Below, one piece after another: positions 6,125 through 11,439 of a DNA stretch of 11,439 nucleotides. Every line of letters starts with the position of its first letter. Within the stretch, counting starts at the first letter, position 1. Both the position numbers and the translations under genes were made by a program. The DNA lies in NCBI GenBank assembly GCA_039799445.1, contig JBDLSO010000019.1, positions 1 through 11,439 of the forward strand. Direction: 5' to 3'. Origin of the DNA: JBDLSO01 sp039799445 (GTDB taxonomy: Bacteria; Patescibacteriota; Minisyncoccia; Phycocordibacterales; UBA5272). Under the pieces are notes generated by a model. It saw only the letters and a list, made by a program, of their open reading frames with translations, had not been told where the DNA came from and ran no database searches.

Positions 6125-8080
6125 TTAGAAATCAAGTATCACAGGTATGATGACTGGACTCTTTTGAGTTTTTTGTAATAAGAATTTAGTCAAAACCTCA
6201 GTCACATTGCCTTTAGCTTCTTCTGTATCAACTGGATTCATACCAACAGTACTATCCTCAATAGTTTTCTTGATCAGAATTCGAGCTTGTCTGAGTAGCT
6301 CTTGCGACTCTTTGAGATACACAAAGCCGCGAGATATAAGGTCAGGTGATTTACGCAATTTGCCAGTCTTCGAATCAAGTACTGCAATCACAACAAACAT
6401 ACCATCTTCTGCCAACAGTTTTCTATCACGGATAACAACTTCTTGTATATCACCAACAGAGTTACCATCCACCATAATCGGTGCACCAGGGGCATTTTCT
6501 TTGAGTCTCACAATCTTTGTTCCGCCTTCTTGTATTTCGATAATAGCTCCATTGTCTGGAATAATTGTATTTTCTTTTGGCATGCCAAGCGATTGCGCAA
6601 TCTCGGTATGAACCCTGAGCATATAATGATACCCGTGCACTGGTACAAAGAATTTAGCATTTACTTTGCGATGTATCCAAGCAGTTTCTTCGCGATTGGC
6701 ATGACCAGATGAATGCACATCACTTGTTTGATATGTGATAATACGCGCACCTTGGCGAGAAATATTATCTTTTAGTTTTTGTATACTACGCTCATTTCCA
6801 GGGATAACAGATGCAGAAAAGAGAATAGTATCAGTAGGATTGAGTTTTATATACTTGTGAGTATTTGTCGACATACGCACTAGCGCCGAGTAGTCATTGG
6901 CTTGGGCACCAGTGGAAAGAATAATGATACGATCTGGTGGGTAATTACCCATTTCCTCCACAGTGATGATTGTACCTGGTTTTGGTTCAAGCATACGCAG
7001 TTGCTTCACGATTTCAACATTTGTTTTGAGACTTCTTCCTTCAACGACAATTTTTTTGTTGGTTCTCTCGGCAATATTGATAATTGCCATGATACGCTCT
7101 ACAAGCGAAGCAAACATACCAATCACCAATCGTCCTTTTGTATTGGCGATAATCTCAGCAATATTTTTCTCAACTTGTGATTCTGTAATAGACCAGCCTG
7201 GGCGCTCGACATTGGTAGAGTCAGCCATCAGTAGTAGTACATTTTCTTTTTCAAATTTTGCAAACTCCTTGTTCTCAGTTTCTACAGGTACGCCATTTTC
7301 ATGCTCAAGCTTGAGGTCACCAGTCATAACAATACTTCCTTGCGGAGTACGTATGATGACACCCATAGCATCTGGGATAGTGTGTGTTACTGCAAAGAAT
7401 TTGAGAGTTATATCACCAAGAGTTATAGTACTTTCTTTTTCGACAACTGTGATATCAAGTGGTGGTAGATGGGGGAACTCATCTTGACGTCGCTTAATCA
7501 GTACAGTTGTAAGTAGGCGAGAGTAAATAGGTGGGTTACCAATGCGTGGCATAATATATGGTATACCACCAATATGATCCAAGTGTGCATGAGTGATAAC
7601 TACTGCTTTTATCTTTTCTTTACGATCTTCAAGATAGCGAGTATTTGGTAGTACGTATTCGATTCCAGGATAATCAGCATCTTGGAAACTAAAACCGATA
7701 TCAACAACAATAATACTGTCTTTGTATTCAATCAGTGTCATATTGCGACCAACCTCCTCTACACCACCAAGCGGTATAATACGAATATTATCACCAAGTG
7801 GCGGCACAACATCCATTTTTGCGTTCGAGGTTATATATCTAGATTCAGGTTGAGTATAACTTTTAGATGACTTGCCACCAGATCTATTTCCGAAACCTTT
7901 ATTTCTTTGCCCTCCGGATTGTTTTTTCTGGAACTGTTTTGGAGCGGTTGTACTTGGTGTATAAGGTGTATGTGCTTTGGGTACTCTTGGTTTAGCTGGA
8001 GTCCAACTTGGCTTTGAGGTATCTTCTTTTTTGGGATTATGTTGTGGAGGCGTTGCTCCTGTAGGTATATGTGTGTTCAT
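6125..8080 (-). CDS. rnj: Ribonuclease J
   Basis: Zinc-dependent metallo-beta-lactamase/beta-CASP ribonuclease of mRNA decay and rRNA maturation, with 5' exonuclease and endonuclease activity known for the family. In the 651 residues the core starts at about 98 (IRIIPLGGVEEVGRN). The metal-binding motif THAHLDH has H164, H166, D168 and H169. Further ligands are H233 (VTHTIPD) and D255 (TGDLK). The beta-CASP part holds FASLVERI (323-330), SDVHSSGHANREE (H460 region) and PVHGYHYML (H482). A C-terminal domain follows from about 540. Residues 1-90 are an added low-complexity tail rich in P, K, T, Q, S and G, probably disordered and basic, absent from the compact relatives of about 555 aa. The ATG lies 6 bp after the stop of the upstream binding-protein gene, so the two are co-transcribed. 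No Shine-Dalgarno is seen. A later start cannot be excluded, but the tail is open and basic throughout. Confidence 0.95.
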   Translation of the reverse strand: MNTHIPTGATPPQHNPKKEDTSKPSWTPAKPRVPKAHTPYTPSTTAPKQFQKKQSGGQRNKGFGNRSGGKSSKSYTQPESRYITSNAKMDVVPPLGDNIRIIPLGGVEEVGRNMTLIEYKDSIIVVDIGFSFQDADYPGIEYVLPNTRYLEDRKEKIKAVVITHAHLDHIGGIPYIMPRIGNPPIYSRLLTTVLIKRRQDEFPHLPPLDITVVEKESTITLGDITLKFFAVTHTIPDAMGVIIRTPQGSIVMTGDLKLEHENGVPVETENKEFAKFEKENVLLLMADSTNVERPGWSITESQVEKNIAEIIANTKGRLVIGMFASLVERIMAIINIAERTNKKIVVEGRSLKTNVEIVKQLRMLEPKPGTIITVEEMGNYPPDRIIILSTGAQANDYSALVRMSTNTHKYIKLNPTDTILFSASVIPGNERSIQKLKDNISRQGARIITYQTSDVHSSGHANREETAWIHRKVNAKFFVPVHGYHYMLRVHTEIAQSLGMPKENTIIPDNGAIIEIQEGGTKIVRLKENAPGAPIMVDGNSVGDIQEVVIRDRKLLAEDGMFVVIAVLDSKTGKLRKSPDLISRGFVYLKESQELLRQARILIKKTIEDSTVGMNPVDTEEAKGNVTEVLTKFLLQKTQKSPVIIPVILDF

Positions 8081-8086
8081 GTATTT

Positions 8087-9811
8087 TTAATGTATTGCTG
8101 AATGTATGGTTTGTAAGAGGGGAATAGTATGTAGAACACTCCAAATTTTTTCTGTTCGTATGTACCATGTATGCACTTGTGTAAATCGGTCTTCGGGACT
8201 CACTATTCTACTAAAGTCAGGTATATGTATATGCTTGTCGGTAACATATATGAATTCAGGACTGTATATAAGTGAAGCAGGAGAGTCTGCTGTAAACTCA
8301 GATATAAATGTATTATACGATTCCTCACTTACTTTACCACTGCGTATTTGTTCCAATACTGCATCTACTTTTGTATTTGCATATTGACTGAGATTGAGTC
8401 CGGGGTCTTTTCTTTGACTTGAATGCCAGAATGCATATAAGTTTTCTTCATCTGAAACGACTGTACCGTACAAGAGAGCTTCATATTTTCTATCTTTAAT
8501 AATTTTCTGATTCAAGTCTCCCAATTCATAGGATTCTATAGTAACTCTTGCTCCGAGCTCTTGCCATGTGTTTTGTAATATCTCTGTTGTTTTTTCAAAT
8601 TCTGGTATACCACTCACAGTCGTAAGAGTAAAGGCAAGTTCTGTATTTTTACCCGCAATCACTTTCTCATATATTGTTGTACTTGCATTTCTTTTCCAAC
8701 CATCTGCCTCGAGAATCTTTCTTGATTCTTCTATTGAAAAGAGACGTTCACCCTTTTGTTCAAAAAAAAGTGTTGGAATGGGTGAAACAGTTGGTTCACC
8801 AAATCCATATAGAGCGGCGGTTATTATTTGTTTTGTATCAATAGCAGATGAGAGTGCTTTTCGAACAGCGCTACTTACAAAAATTTGATTCTTGTCCTGA
8901 TTCCAGAATACCCCATATATACGAGGCAGATTTGTCAGATGTGTTTTCAATCCTCCATTATCTTTAAGAAAACTAGCATTGTTTGGCCCAAGAGCACTTG
9001 CGTTTGCGATAGAACCTTTCTCAATATCTTTCAACAGTTCTGCTTCATTTTGATATATTTCAATACTAAATGTATCAATATATGGTTTTCCACCAGAGAA
9101 ATCATCAAACGCCCGAAGTGTATATTTTTTTTGTATTCCTGATTTTTTTTCTATATCTACTATTTTGTATGGACCAGAACCAATAGGGGATAAATTGTAG
9201 TCACTGAGTGCTATTGCTTCGATAGGGAGATTCTTCCAAATATGTTTAGGAAGTATCCCTAGATCAAGTGATTGTATGAATCTTGGATATGGCTTTTTGA
9301 GTGTAAATATCAGAGTTTGTTCGTCTTTCTCTGATACCGCCACTCCTTCCCATTCTATTTTCTTGACGCTACCCAGCGCGTCATCTTGAACGAGCGCGAT
9401 AGTATAGAGTACATCGGCTGTTGTCAGAGGTTTTCCATCATGAAAGGTGAGTCCATCTTTCAATACTATTGTATAAGTGAGTGCGTCTTCTGAAACAGTA
9501 TAACTTTCAGCCAAATCAGGCAACATATTTCCGTCTGCATCTTGCCGCAATAGTCCAGAATAAATCAAACTAGTCAGATCAAGATCAGATTGCGATACTG
9601 CGAGAAGCGGATTGATAAGACGTGGCGATCCCACAACCCCCTCACGAACCGTTCCTCCATATGCAGGTACCTCAATCGAGAATTTTGATTGTAGCTTAAG
9701 CAGTCCGGCACAGAGACTCAATACAAATACTATAAAAAGAGCCAATATACCAAGTAATTGAAGTGGGGAGAATGATTCTAGGACCGCTCGCAGTTTGTCA
9801 GTGGGTGTCAT
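8087..9811 (-). CDS. Family 5 (peptide/nickel type) extracellular solute-binding protein, membrane anchored
   Basis: Substrate-binding component of a peptide-type ABC importer, probably facing outward and anchored by one N-terminal segment. The 574 residues start with a short charged stretch, then a hydrophobic helix at about 18-38 (LQLLGILALFIVFVLSL). The SBP_bac_5 fold follows: YGGTVREGVVGSPRLINPLL (51-70), then DLTSLIYSGLLR, LPDLAESYTVSEDALTY (98-114), LKDGLTFHDGKPLTTADVLYT (117-137), and the family signature SPIGSGPYKI (208-217). C35 follows LSL rather than a proper lipobox, so I read this as a transmembrane anchor, not a lipoprotein. No permease or ATPase gene is in the window, so the transport partner and substrate are unknown. 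RNase J follows 6 bp downstream and secG lies 84 bp upstream on the same strand. The ATG has no Shine-Dalgarno. Confidence 0.92.
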   Translation of the reverse strand: MTPTDKLRAVLESFSPLQLLGILALFIVFVLSLCAGLLKLQSKFSIEVPAYGGTVREGVVGSPRLINPLLAVSQSDLDLTSLIYSGLLRQDADGNMLPDLAESYTVSEDALTYTIVLKDGLTFHDGKPLTTADVLYTIALVQDDALGSVKKIEWEGVAVSEKDEQTLIFTLKKPYPRFIQSLDLGILPKHIWKNLPIEAIALSDYNLSPIGSGPYKIVDIEKKSGIQKKYTLRAFDDFSGGKPYIDTFSIEIYQNEAELLKDIEKGSIANASALGPNNASFLKDNGGLKTHLTNLPRIYGVFWNQDKNQIFVSSAVRKALSSAIDTKQIITAALYGFGEPTVSPIPTLFFEQKGERLFSIEESRKILEADGWKRNASTTIYEKVIAGKNTELAFTLTTVSGIPEFEKTTEILQNTWQELGARVTIESYELGDLNQKIIKDRKYEALLYGTVVSDEENLYAFWHSSQRKDPGLNLSQYANTKVDAVLEQIRSGKVSEESYNTFISEFTADSPASLIYSPEFIYVTDKHIHIPDFSRIVSPEDRFTQVHTWYIRTEKIWSVLHTIPLLQTIHSAIH

Positions 9812-9822
9812 ATAGAATAGAT

Positions 9823-9844
9823 ATCACAACTATATATGTGTGAT
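9823..9844. promoter_or_regulatory. Inverted repeat just upstream of the binding-protein gene
   Basis: ATCACA (9823-9828) and TGTGAT (9839-9844) form an inverted repeat with a 10-bp AT-rich centre, ending 12 bp upstream of the start codon at 9811. Position and symmetry suit an operator or a small hairpin near the promoter. No regulator can be named, and a chance palindrome in AT-rich DNA is possible. Confidence 0.25.
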
Positions 9845-9852
9845 AGAAGCAT

Positions 9853-9871
9853 ATATCTTCTCAGAAGATAT
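9853..9871. other. Short hairpin between secG and the binding-protein gene
   Basis: ATATCTTC, loop TCA, GAAGATAT form a perfect 8-bp stem in the 84-bp gap. On the - strand, the direction of both genes, no T-run follows, so it is not a convincing terminator. It may be a processing or stabilising hairpin in a secG to RNase J transcript. On the + strand it is followed by GTTTTGT, but no + strand gene ends here. Confidence 0.4.
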
Positions 9872-9895
9872 GTTTTGTATGGGTTAGCAAGCTAT

Positions 9896-10123
9896 TTAAG
9901 CAGCAATAATACTTACCAAAGATGACACAACAAAGAGTATAGAGACAAGTATTGTCAATTGAAAAACTGTTTTTTCTGAACCACGTCTTGTATGTGTTCC
10001 TGTTCCTCCTTCTGAACTAAATGCACCCGCTGAGTCGGTTTGTGGACGTTGCAGCAATATGAGTACAATGAGTATAACTCCAAAAACAAGAGTCAGAATA
10101 GGAGAGAGTGAAGTAATTTGCAT
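9896..10123 (-). CDS. secG: Preprotein translocase subunit SecG
   Basis: Small membrane subunit of the SecYEG channel that assists SecA-driven protein export. The 75 residues have two transmembrane helices (about 7-25 and 52-73). Between them is the conserved loop LLQRPQTDSAGAFSSEGGTG, with the LLQ and GG-type motifs of the family, followed by a short basic stretch (THTRRGSEK). Length and topology are normal. The ATG is 6 nt after a proposed -10 element and has no Shine-Dalgarno. A 48-aa membrane-protein gene lies 38 bp upstream on the same strand. The downstream binding protein is itself an export substrate, though proximity proves no functional link. Confidence 0.93.
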   Translation of the reverse strand: MQITSLSPILTLVFGVILIVLILLQRPQTDSAGAFSSEGGTGTHTRRGSEKTVFQLTILVSILFVVSSLVSIIAA

Positions 10124-10129
10124 GAATAT

Positions 10130-10159
10130 AGTATAGCGTATTTGCCAAAAAAATGCAAA
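10130..10159 (-). promoter_or_regulatory. secG: Possible secG promoter
   Basis: On the - strand, TTTGCA (10159-10154), an 18-bp spacer and TATACT (10135-10130) precede the secG ATG at 10123. The predicted start falls on or next to the A of the ATG, giving a leaderless mRNA. Readthrough from the promoter at 10317-10345 is also possible. Confidence 0.45.
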
Positions 10160-10161
10160 AG

Positions 10162-10308
10162 TTACTGAGTGTGCAACTTTTCTATAGTGTACATCTCAGT
10201 TGCTATTGCTTCTACTTTTTGATATAGATAGAAGCTAAAAAGTATCAATGCTATTGCACAAAGTGTCATTAGTTTGCCACCAACTTTATATTCGGTGAGG
10301 GAATACAT
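10162..10308 (-). CDS. Small single-pass membrane protein, 48 aa, unknown function
   Basis: I do not recognise this protein. The 48 residues begin MYSLTEYKVGGKL, run through one hydrophobic helix at about 13-29 (LMTLCAIALILFSFYLY), and end in a charged, probably helical tail (QKVEAIATEMYTIEKLHTQ). The composition is that of a real membrane peptide. It sits 38 bp upstream of secG on the same strand. A good promoter (TAGACA-17-TAAACT) ends 8 bp before its ATG, so the first transcribed base would be only a few nucleotides upstream. No in-frame upstream start exists before a stop-free AT-rich promoter zone, so I choose this ATG. It may be a minor partner of the membrane machinery, but nothing in the sequence shows this. 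Conservation in relatives would decide whether it is real. Confidence 0.5.
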   Translation of the reverse strand: MYSLTEYKVGGKLMTLCAIALILFSFYLYQKVEAIATEMYTIEKLHTQ

Positions 10309-10316
10309 ATGGATAC

Positions 10317-10345
10317 AGTTTACAGAGTTATAAGGGCGATGTCTA
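10317..10345 (-). promoter_or_regulatory. Promoter upstream of the 48-aa membrane protein and secG
   Basis: On the - strand, TAGACA (10345-10340) is one mismatch from the -35 consensus. After exactly 17 bp comes TAAACT (10322-10317). The predicted start is near 10310, about 2 nt before the ATG at 10308. The -10 is the same hexamer proposed for cas9. Confidence 0.55.
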
Positions 10346-10524
10346 GGAGATGGAGTATAAGAGACGACACACTGGATTATTTTATTCTATATATTCTTGG
10401 TGGTGCCCATCTCGTGATAGAACCCACGGGTTCATTGTGGGGTAAAGGTTTTTAATTTTTCAATTGTAACATAATACTCTACGCACCTCGTGACAGTAAA
10501 TTTTAATAAATTATTAAAATCTTT
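10346..10524. other. Intergenic stretch between the secG block and the AT-rich gene
   Basis: No convincing gene lies here. A + strand frame (10309-10455, 48 codons) starts at the CATATG shared with the - strand membrane-protein gene and follows a GAGGGA. It overlaps that gene's promoter, and its product is not recognisable, so I do not call it. A short hairpin (GAACC, CACG, GGTTC, 10420-10433) is visible, followed by T-runs at 10449-10466. An AT-only palindrome is listed separately. The octamer ACCTCGTG at 10485-10492 recurs at 10977-10984. Confidence 0.5.
10500..10520 (-). terminator. AT-only palindrome after the ParB-like gene, possible weak terminator
   Basis: ATTTTAAT, AAATT, ATTAAAAT form a near-perfect palindrome 4 bp past the stop codon of the - strand gene at 10525-10947. 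It contains no G or C and so would be a weak hairpin. Position suggests transcript-end function, but AT-rich DNA makes such palindromes common. Confidence 0.3.
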
Positions 10525-10947
10525 CTACTCTTTAATTTTATTAAAAAGTTGAGAATCTTTTTTAGGAATAAAAATCGGTATAGGGCTTTGCTTAATTCTG
10601 CATAGAACATTTAATCTATGAAACCCGTCTTTTATGGTGTAGGGATAATTTAAGTTTGCAGAATCTACAATAAATGGTGGTGAAAGTTTTCCTCCGATTA
10701 AATTATGTTGTAAAATCTTTTGTATTTTATATTTTGAATCTAAGTCGTACGGATTCTTTAACCAATTTCTAGTATGTTTAATATTAAGTCTTTGAATTAG
10801 TTTTTCTAAATTAACTTTTATTATTGTAAAACCTTCGGGATATTCTGAAATAAGATACTCTCTAGGAAAACTGTTATAGTGATTAATTGCTTCGGCTGGA
10901 TCCAACTCCCAGTCAAGGTCTAAATTCTTAGTCACGTATATTTTCAT
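10525..10947 (-). CDS. ParB/sulfiredoxin-fold-like protein, 140 aa
   Basis: A small soluble protein of uncertain role. Residues about 88-129 read LSPPFIVDS, then YTIKDGFHRLNVLCRIKQ, then SPIPIFIP. This is the layout of the ParB N-terminal/sulfiredoxin-like fold: a beta strand with PxIV, a DG-x-HR loop (D107, G108, H110, R111), a helix, and an IPI strand. In known relatives this loop binds nucleotides or phosphate. The N-terminal half (MKIYVTKNLDLDWELDPAEA) is not recognised. There is no DNA-binding helix-turn-helix after the motif, so it is not a full chromosomal ParB. The gene is visibly more AT-rich than its neighbours, stands alone between secG and a tRNA gene, and is bracketed by the octamer ACCTCGTG. 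These signs suggest horizontal gain. The ATG is preceded by an A-run and no Shine-Dalgarno. Confidence 0.6.
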   Translation of the reverse strand: MKIYVTKNLDLDWELDPAEAINHYNSFPREYLISEYPEGFTIIKVNLEKLIQRLNIKHTRNWLKNPYDLDSKYKIQKILQHNLIGGKLSPPFIVDSANLNYPYTIKDGFHRLNVLCRIKQSPIPIFIPKKDSQLFNKIKE

Positions 10948-10997
10948 TTTTTTGTGATATTTACATCTTTTTACAGACCTCGTGCTATCATCGTTTG

Positions 10998-11016
10998 GTG
11001 CCGGAGAAAGGACTTG
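10998..11016 (-). repeat. Detached copy of the tRNA-Leu 3' end (att-like direct repeat)
   Basis: These 19 bp are identical and in the same orientation to 11194-11212, which covers the 3' end of tRNA-Leu(UAG): T-loop end, T-stem and acceptor strand. On the - strand this copy continues GGCACCA, so it carries an encoded CCA tail at 10998-10996 that the real gene lacks. A detached 3' fragment of a tRNA is the usual mark of integrase-mediated insertion, or of its decayed remnant. No integrase gene is in the window. Confidence 0.6.
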
Positions 11017-11129
11017 GTCAGGAGTAGATTATTTTTATATTCGCTTTGCTCATTATAAATATATCTCTCACGACCCTGGCTCGCGACAAGTACTTCACTC
11101 CGCTCCGTCTTGTATACCGCTCCGCCTTT

Positions 11130-11143
11130 CAAGTCCTTTCTCC
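11130..11143 (+). repeat. Inverted partial copy of the tRNA 3' end
   Basis: CAAGTCCTTTCTCC is the exact reverse complement of 11003-11016 and of the matching tRNA segment at 11199-11212. With 11003-11016 it forms a 14-bp inverted repeat around a 113-bp centre. The sequence between is GC-richer with repeated CCGCTCCG-type words and no convincing gene. The open frames on both strands here are by-products of these repeats. Confidence 0.6.
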
Positions 11144-11159
11144 ACCGATAAAATAAATC

Positions 11160-11180
11160 ACCCAAGGAAAATCCTTGGGT
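11160..11180 (-). terminator. Terminator of tRNA-Leu
   Basis: ACCCAAGGA, loop AAA, TCCTTGGGT form a perfect 9-bp stem 14 bp beyond the tRNA 3' end. On the - strand it is followed by GATTTATTTTAT, a T-rich but interrupted tail. A rho-independent terminator for the tRNA transcript is the simplest reading. Confidence 0.65.
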
Positions 11181-11194
11181 TCATTATTTCATAG

Positions 11195-11276
11195 TGCCGG
11201 AGAAAGGACTTGAACCTTCACATCTTTCGATACTAGTTCCTAAGACTAGTGCGTCTACCAATTTCGCCACCCCGGC
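11195..11276 (-). tRNA. tRNA-Leu (anticodon UAG)
   Basis: A full class II cloverleaf folds on the - strand in 82 nt. The acceptor GCCGGGG pairs with CTCCGGC (one G-U pair) and the discriminator is A, as expected for leucine. The D-arm contains the GG of ATTGGTAGAC. The anticodon stem CTAGT/ACTAG holds the loop CTTAGGA, giving anticodon UAG, which reads CUA and other CUN leucine codons. The long variable arm has the stem ATC-GAAA-GAT. The T-arm GAAGG-TTCAAGT-CCTTT is standard. CCA is not encoded: the gene is followed by CTATG, so a CCA-adding enzyme is needed. It has its own promoter and terminator. Its 3' end is duplicated at 10998-11016. Confidence 0.97.
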
Positions 11277-11287
11277 ATGTGATACAC

Positions 11288-11315
11288 AGTATAGCAGATA
11301 TTGAGTATTTGTAAA
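11288..11315 (-). promoter_or_regulatory. tRNA-Leu promoter
   Basis: On the - strand, TTTACA (11315-11310), a 16-bp spacer and TATACT (11293-11288) lie upstream of the tRNA. The predicted start is about 5 nt before the mature 5' end, leaving a short 5' leader for RNase P. The -35 and -10 are close to consensus. Confidence 0.65.
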
Positions 11316-11316
11316 T

Positions 11317-11345
11317 AAAAAAAGGAGAGCAGTCAATGCTCTCCT
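11317..11345 (-). terminator. Rho-independent terminator of the gene entering from the right
   Basis: On the - strand AGGAGAGCA, loop TTGAC, TGCTCTCCT is followed directly by a run of seven T (A at 11317-11323 on the + strand). The stem is perfect over 9 bp. It lies about 10 bp after the stop codon at 11355, a textbook terminator. Confidence 0.9.
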
Positions 11346-11354
11346 GTGATACCC

Positions 11355-11439
11355 TCAACCATCTGGGAAGAGAAATCGCCACTGTTCATCAGTGGCACCA
11401 ATTTCTTGTTGGTTCAATCCCGCATCGGTGATATTTCGT
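11355..11439 (-). CDS. C-terminal end of an unidentified protein (partial)
   Basis: Only the last 27 codons are inside the window; the 5' part lies beyond position 11439. The readable tail starts RNITDAGLNQQEIGATDEQW and ends RFLFPDG before TGA at 11357-11355. The frame is open to the edge, the composition is that of a soluble protein, and a strong terminator follows about 10 bp later. Together these make a real gene end likely. The motif content is too small to identify a family. The use of TGA as a stop here and in cas1 argues against lineages that recode UGA. Confidence 0.6.
   Translation of the reverse strand, partial: RNITDAGLNQQEIGATDEQWRFLFPDG

Noticed and set aside
6207..7487. Long + strand frames opposite RNase J, and similar frames opposite cas9 and the binding protein.
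   Set aside because: They are antisense shadows of well-supported genes, with low-complexity S/T/F/I-rich translations and no promoter or start context.
8087..9811. Cysteine at residue 35 (VLSLCAG) as a lipoprotein attachment site in the binding protein.
   Set aside because: Leucine precedes the cysteine where a lipobox needs a small residue. The hydrophobic segment is long enough to serve as a transmembrane anchor.
10201..10257. Nested repeats (TGCTATTGC twice; TACTTTTT with AAAAAGTA; TTGATA with TATCAA) that could form alternative hairpins like a riboswitch.
   Set aside because: They lie inside the 48-aa membrane-protein frame and overlap each other in an AT-rich segment. No known riboswitch core is visible, and the coding explanation is simpler.
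10410..10433. CTCGTGATAG followed by GAACCCACGGGTTC looked like a tRNA T-arm fragment.
   Set aside because: No acceptor, D-arm or anticodon stem can be built around it. It is only a short hairpin.
10971..11194. Overlapping 64-aa (- strand) and 70-aa (+ strand) open frames beside tRNA-Leu.
   Set aside because: Both are built from the direct and inverted copies of the tRNA 3' end plus the GC-richer centre. They mirror each other on opposite strands and show no protein-like pattern or start signals.

Overview
The window suggests a small-genome, AT-rich bacterium, most likely a Candidate Phyla Radiation (Patescibacteria, Parcubacteria-like) lineage. This is an inference. It rests on a run of substrate-binding protein, RNase J and SecG genes, very short gene spacing, standard stop codons including TGA, a tRNA gene without an encoded CCA, and the near absence of Shine-Dalgarno sequences at the starts. 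No taxonomic marker is present, so the assignment is tentative.

Positions 1-6050 hold a complete, minimal type II-C CRISPR-Cas9 locus. In order it has a tracrRNA gene with its own promoter and terminator (about 36-180), cas9 (1142 aa, all RuvC and HNH catalytic residues present), cas1, cas2, a bidirectional terminator, and an array of 17 identical 36-bp repeats with 16 spacers. The cas genes and tracrRNA are on the + strand. The anti-repeat matches the + strand of the array, so the guide strand is the - strand and the array runs convergently towards cas2. Read on the - strand, every repeat ends in TGGTATAAT, a perfect extended -10 promoter. Each crRNA is therefore probably started by its own promoter inside the preceding repeat, as known for Neisseria meningitidis II-C. 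There is no csn2 or cas4.

Positions 6051-10345 hold a - strand housekeeping block. From its upstream end it has a newly recognised 48-aa single-pass membrane protein gene behind a good promoter, secG, a membrane-anchored peptide-type (family 5) extracellular solute-binding protein, and RNase J. The last two are 6 bp apart. The block ends in a strong hairpin terminator facing the CRISPR leader side.

Positions 10346-11194 look accessory. There is an intergenic stretch, an AT-rich gene for a ParB/sulfiredoxin-fold-like protein (DGFHR motif), and a noncoding patch with one direct and one inverted copy of the 3' end of the neighbouring tRNA-Leu gene. This patch resembles the scar of an element that used the tRNA as its attachment site. 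The right edge has tRNA-Leu(UAG) with its promoter, a strong terminator, and the last 27 codons of a gene that enters from outside the window.
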